Source of the DNA: Saccharibacter floricola DSM 15669 | GTDB lineage: Bacteria; Pseudomonadota; Alphaproteobacteria; Acetobacterales; Acetobacteraceae | Direction of reading: 5' to 3' | NCBI RefSeq assembly: GCF_000378165.1 | Contig: NZ_KB899334.1 | Location: 248,001 to 312,000 of the forward strand | DNA: 64,000 bases | Part shown: positions 62,435 through 64,000 of the stretch, piece after piece | How the letters are laid out: every line of letters begins with the position of its first letter | How positions within the stretch are numbered: position 1 is the stretch's first letter | The notes under the pieces: generated by a model | What the model was told of the DNA's origin: nothing | The model's database searches: none | The model's input: the letters and a program-made list of their open reading frames with translations, nothing else | Program-made: the position numbers and the translations under genes

Positions 62435-63882
62435 GGAGCCTTATCGAGCCATCCGCCAGTAAAGCCGGCACGATGGAGCCCTTGCCGAATGAACGGATTT
62501 TTCTTCATCACGTTCCACACAAAACCACTGCGCCAATTTTCAAGCATGATGACAATAGGGCCCTGATCAATCCCTATTTGCTGCCCATCAACCCACATGC
62601 CCTTTTCCGTTTTGAAAGACGGATTGAAGGCATCAGCAAAACCGTAACGTCCATAAAGTCGATCCCCATAACGCTGCTTCATCGCTTTTAACGCAGGCAG
62701 TGCAATTTCTGGAGCAAAAGCGACAGATCCCCCCGCAGCCGTTGGCGCAATCGTGCCATCATCAAGGACATAGTCTTTCCCAGCTCCTCGAGCGCTATAC
62801 GCCAAATAATGACGCGCTTCCCCTTTATAAGGCTGGGTTGCATCACCGGGGCCATCTGAAGCGGTCAAACCCCATATGGTGTCTCCATAATCCTTCCAGT
62901 TGCCCGGATTATGCTGAGCGTAGCTTTTCTGAGCGTACACAGCCTCCCGGCTATTTTGGAAATAGTCTGTATGATGCTGACGATTAAAATCATCCTGCAA
63001 CCCACGGAAATCAATCCATGATTCGCTATATTGATGGCCAAATAGCGGTGCAAAGTTAAGGAATTTCCTTCCCTGAAATTCTCCCCATTGAGCATCATAA
63101 GTGGCCGTCCATTGATGCCAAGTTTCAGGAGCTAGAGCATGATCGGGTGCACCAAGCGCTAAAATATAAATCAATAATCCTTCATTATACCCTTTCCAGT
63201 CAGCCGGTAAAAAGCCGTGCTCTGGCGTCCAACCCATGCTGAGCCAGGGGCCGTGGTTCTTCATCCACCGCCAATCAACACGCCGATACAAGGCCTCTGC
63301 AAGGGAACGTATCTCTCCTTCTTGAGCTGAGGAATGATCATAATAAGACTGTGCAAACAGGACACCACCCATCAACAAGGCTGTATCAATACTTGACAGC
63401 TCCGACCACGGCGCAACGCGCAGCCCCGTCTCAGGATCAAGAAAATGATAGAAAAAACCGTGGTTCCCAGCCGTACCAGTGGCAGCCTCTCCTTGAGGCA
63501 AACGCGACAAAAAGCGCAACGTGGTGAGGGTTCGCTCTACAGCTTGGTCACGCGTTACGTAGCCCCGCTCTACACCAATCCCATACGCCGTCAGACCAAA
63601 ACCAACACTCGCAATACTCGCAGCCCCATGTGGCAAAGGAGCACGATCTGGGACTAAACCATTGTGCGAAACTCCATAGTCCCAGAACCAATCAAATGTT
63701 TTATGCTCAAGATCTTCTGCAAAAGCCTGATCGTTTGCAGCCGTTACAGCCGATACAGGCTGCACGACTGATGATGATACCTTAGACGGGCTCTCTGCCC
63801 CCAAAGCGGGATGAACCGCCCAAAAACCAATAAACGCCACACTACATTGTGACAGATACCTAAGAACGCTGATGTTACTCAT
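62431..63882 (-). CDS. Secreted glycoamylase-domain glycoside hydrolase (GH144-like)
   Basis: A 483-residue protein with a signal peptide (SNISVLRYLSQCSVAFIGFWA in part, cut near ALGA, about residue 28). The rest is an (alpha/alpha)6 glycoamylase domain (PF10091 type): KTFDWFWDYG, GFGLTAYGIGVERGYV, WSELSSIDTALLMGG, and near the end GIDQGPIVIMLENWRSG. Stand-alone proteins of this domain include endo-beta-1,2-glucanases (GH144), so beta-1,2-glucan is a better guess than starch. The ATG at 63882 gives a clean signal peptide; the frame is open to 63963. Confidence 0.83.
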   Translation of the reverse strand: MSNISVLRYLSQCSVAFIGFWAVHPALGAESPSKVSSSVVQPVSAVTAANDQAFAEDLEHKTFDWFWDYGVSHNGLVPDRAPLPHGAASIASVGFGLTAYGIGVERGYVTRDQAVERTLTTLRFLSRLPQGEAATGTAGNHGFFYHFLDPETGLRVAPWSELSSIDTALLMGGVLFAQSYYDHSSAQEGEIRSLAEALYRRVDWRWMKNHGPWLSMGWTPEHGFLPADWKGYNEGLLIYILALGAPDHALAPETWHQWTATYDAQWGEFQGRKFLNFAPLFGHQYSESWIDFRGLQDDFNRQHHTDYFQNSREAVYAQKSYAQHNPGNWKDYGDTIWGLTASDGPGDATQPYKGEARHYLAYSARGAGKDYVLDDGTIAPTAAGGSVAFAPEIALPALKAMKQRYGDRLYGRYGFADAFNPSFKTEKGMWVDGQQIGIDQGPIVIMLENWRSGFVWNVMKKNPFIRQGLHRAGFTGGWLDKAP

Positions 63883-64000
63883 AATAATAGGCTGCCACTC
63901 TTTATTTTTAATATGCTCCCACCATAGACGATGATGGGCTTCCCGGGCAAAGTCGCACATCATCGCCTGTATGGCTTATCATTAATATGTGAACGTCAAT

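Overview
The window is chromosomal DNA of an alphaproteobacterium, most likely an acetic acid bacterium (Acetobacteraceae) of moderate GC content. The grounds are a GapR/DUF2312 protein, a MucR/Ros regulator, both IHF subunits as separate genes, an FtsZ ending in the alphaproteobacterial tail peptide, a rplU-rpmA-obgE-proB cluster, an alphaproteobacterial type A RNase P RNA, and an acetolactate-to-acetoin gene pair beside lactate oxidation genes. A bee- or flower-associated genus such as Bombella or Saccharibacter would fit, but genus level is inference. Coding density is high and I see no insertion sequence, prophage, integrase or CRISPR array.

Region 1 (1-10.4 kb): the start of an EF-G-type GTPase gene and rpmB on the minus strand, then a Tat-type esterase, a Nudix hydrolase and an AI-2E family permease on the plus strand, tRNA-Pro(GGG), and a minus-strand envelope and nucleoid operon running yceD-rpmF-plsX-fabH-ihfA-merR. 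The MerR protein carries a very long coiled coil. bamE diverges from yceD.

Region 2 (10.4-20.4 kb): a MarR regulator divergent from rpsU with a strong inverted repeat between them, an Lrp regulator with a GT39-like membrane glycosyltransferase, trxB, a LysR regulator, ihfB, a MucR-family regulator that lacks part of its zinc site, a UdgX-type uracil-DNA enzyme, a FUSC exporter and tRNA-Ser(CGA).

Region 3 (20.4-33.1 kb): rplU-rpmA-obgE-proB, then a minus-strand metabolic block: lutABC (L-lactate to pyruvate) and alsD-alsS (pyruvate to acetolactate to acetoin), with a divergent LysR gene at its upstream end. A palindrome abuts the candidate alsD promoter. A gapR-like gene, zwf, an orphan small membrane protein and rnpB follow.

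Region 4 (33.1-58.6 kb): an almost complete division and cell wall (dcw) cluster, all on the plus strand with many 4-base stop/start overlaps: mraZ-rsmH-ftsL-ftsI-murE-murF-mraY-murD-ftsW-murG-murC-murB-ddl-ftsQ-ftsA-ftsZ-lpxC-bamD-recN-ligA. It makes lipid II with meso-diaminopimelate, assembles the Z ring and divisome, and starts lipid A synthesis. Three 10-bp-spaced TGGGA repeats upstream of mraZ match the known MraZ operator.

Region 5 (58.6-64 kb): a CNNM/CBS membrane protein, a secreted DUF885 protein, nicotinamidase, and a convergent secreted glycoamylase-domain protein that may be a beta-1,2-glucanase. Most of the window is conserved housekeeping. The unusual material is in cis-acting repeats and in a few extended or atypical proteins, and I found nothing I could defend as a wholly new multi-gene system.
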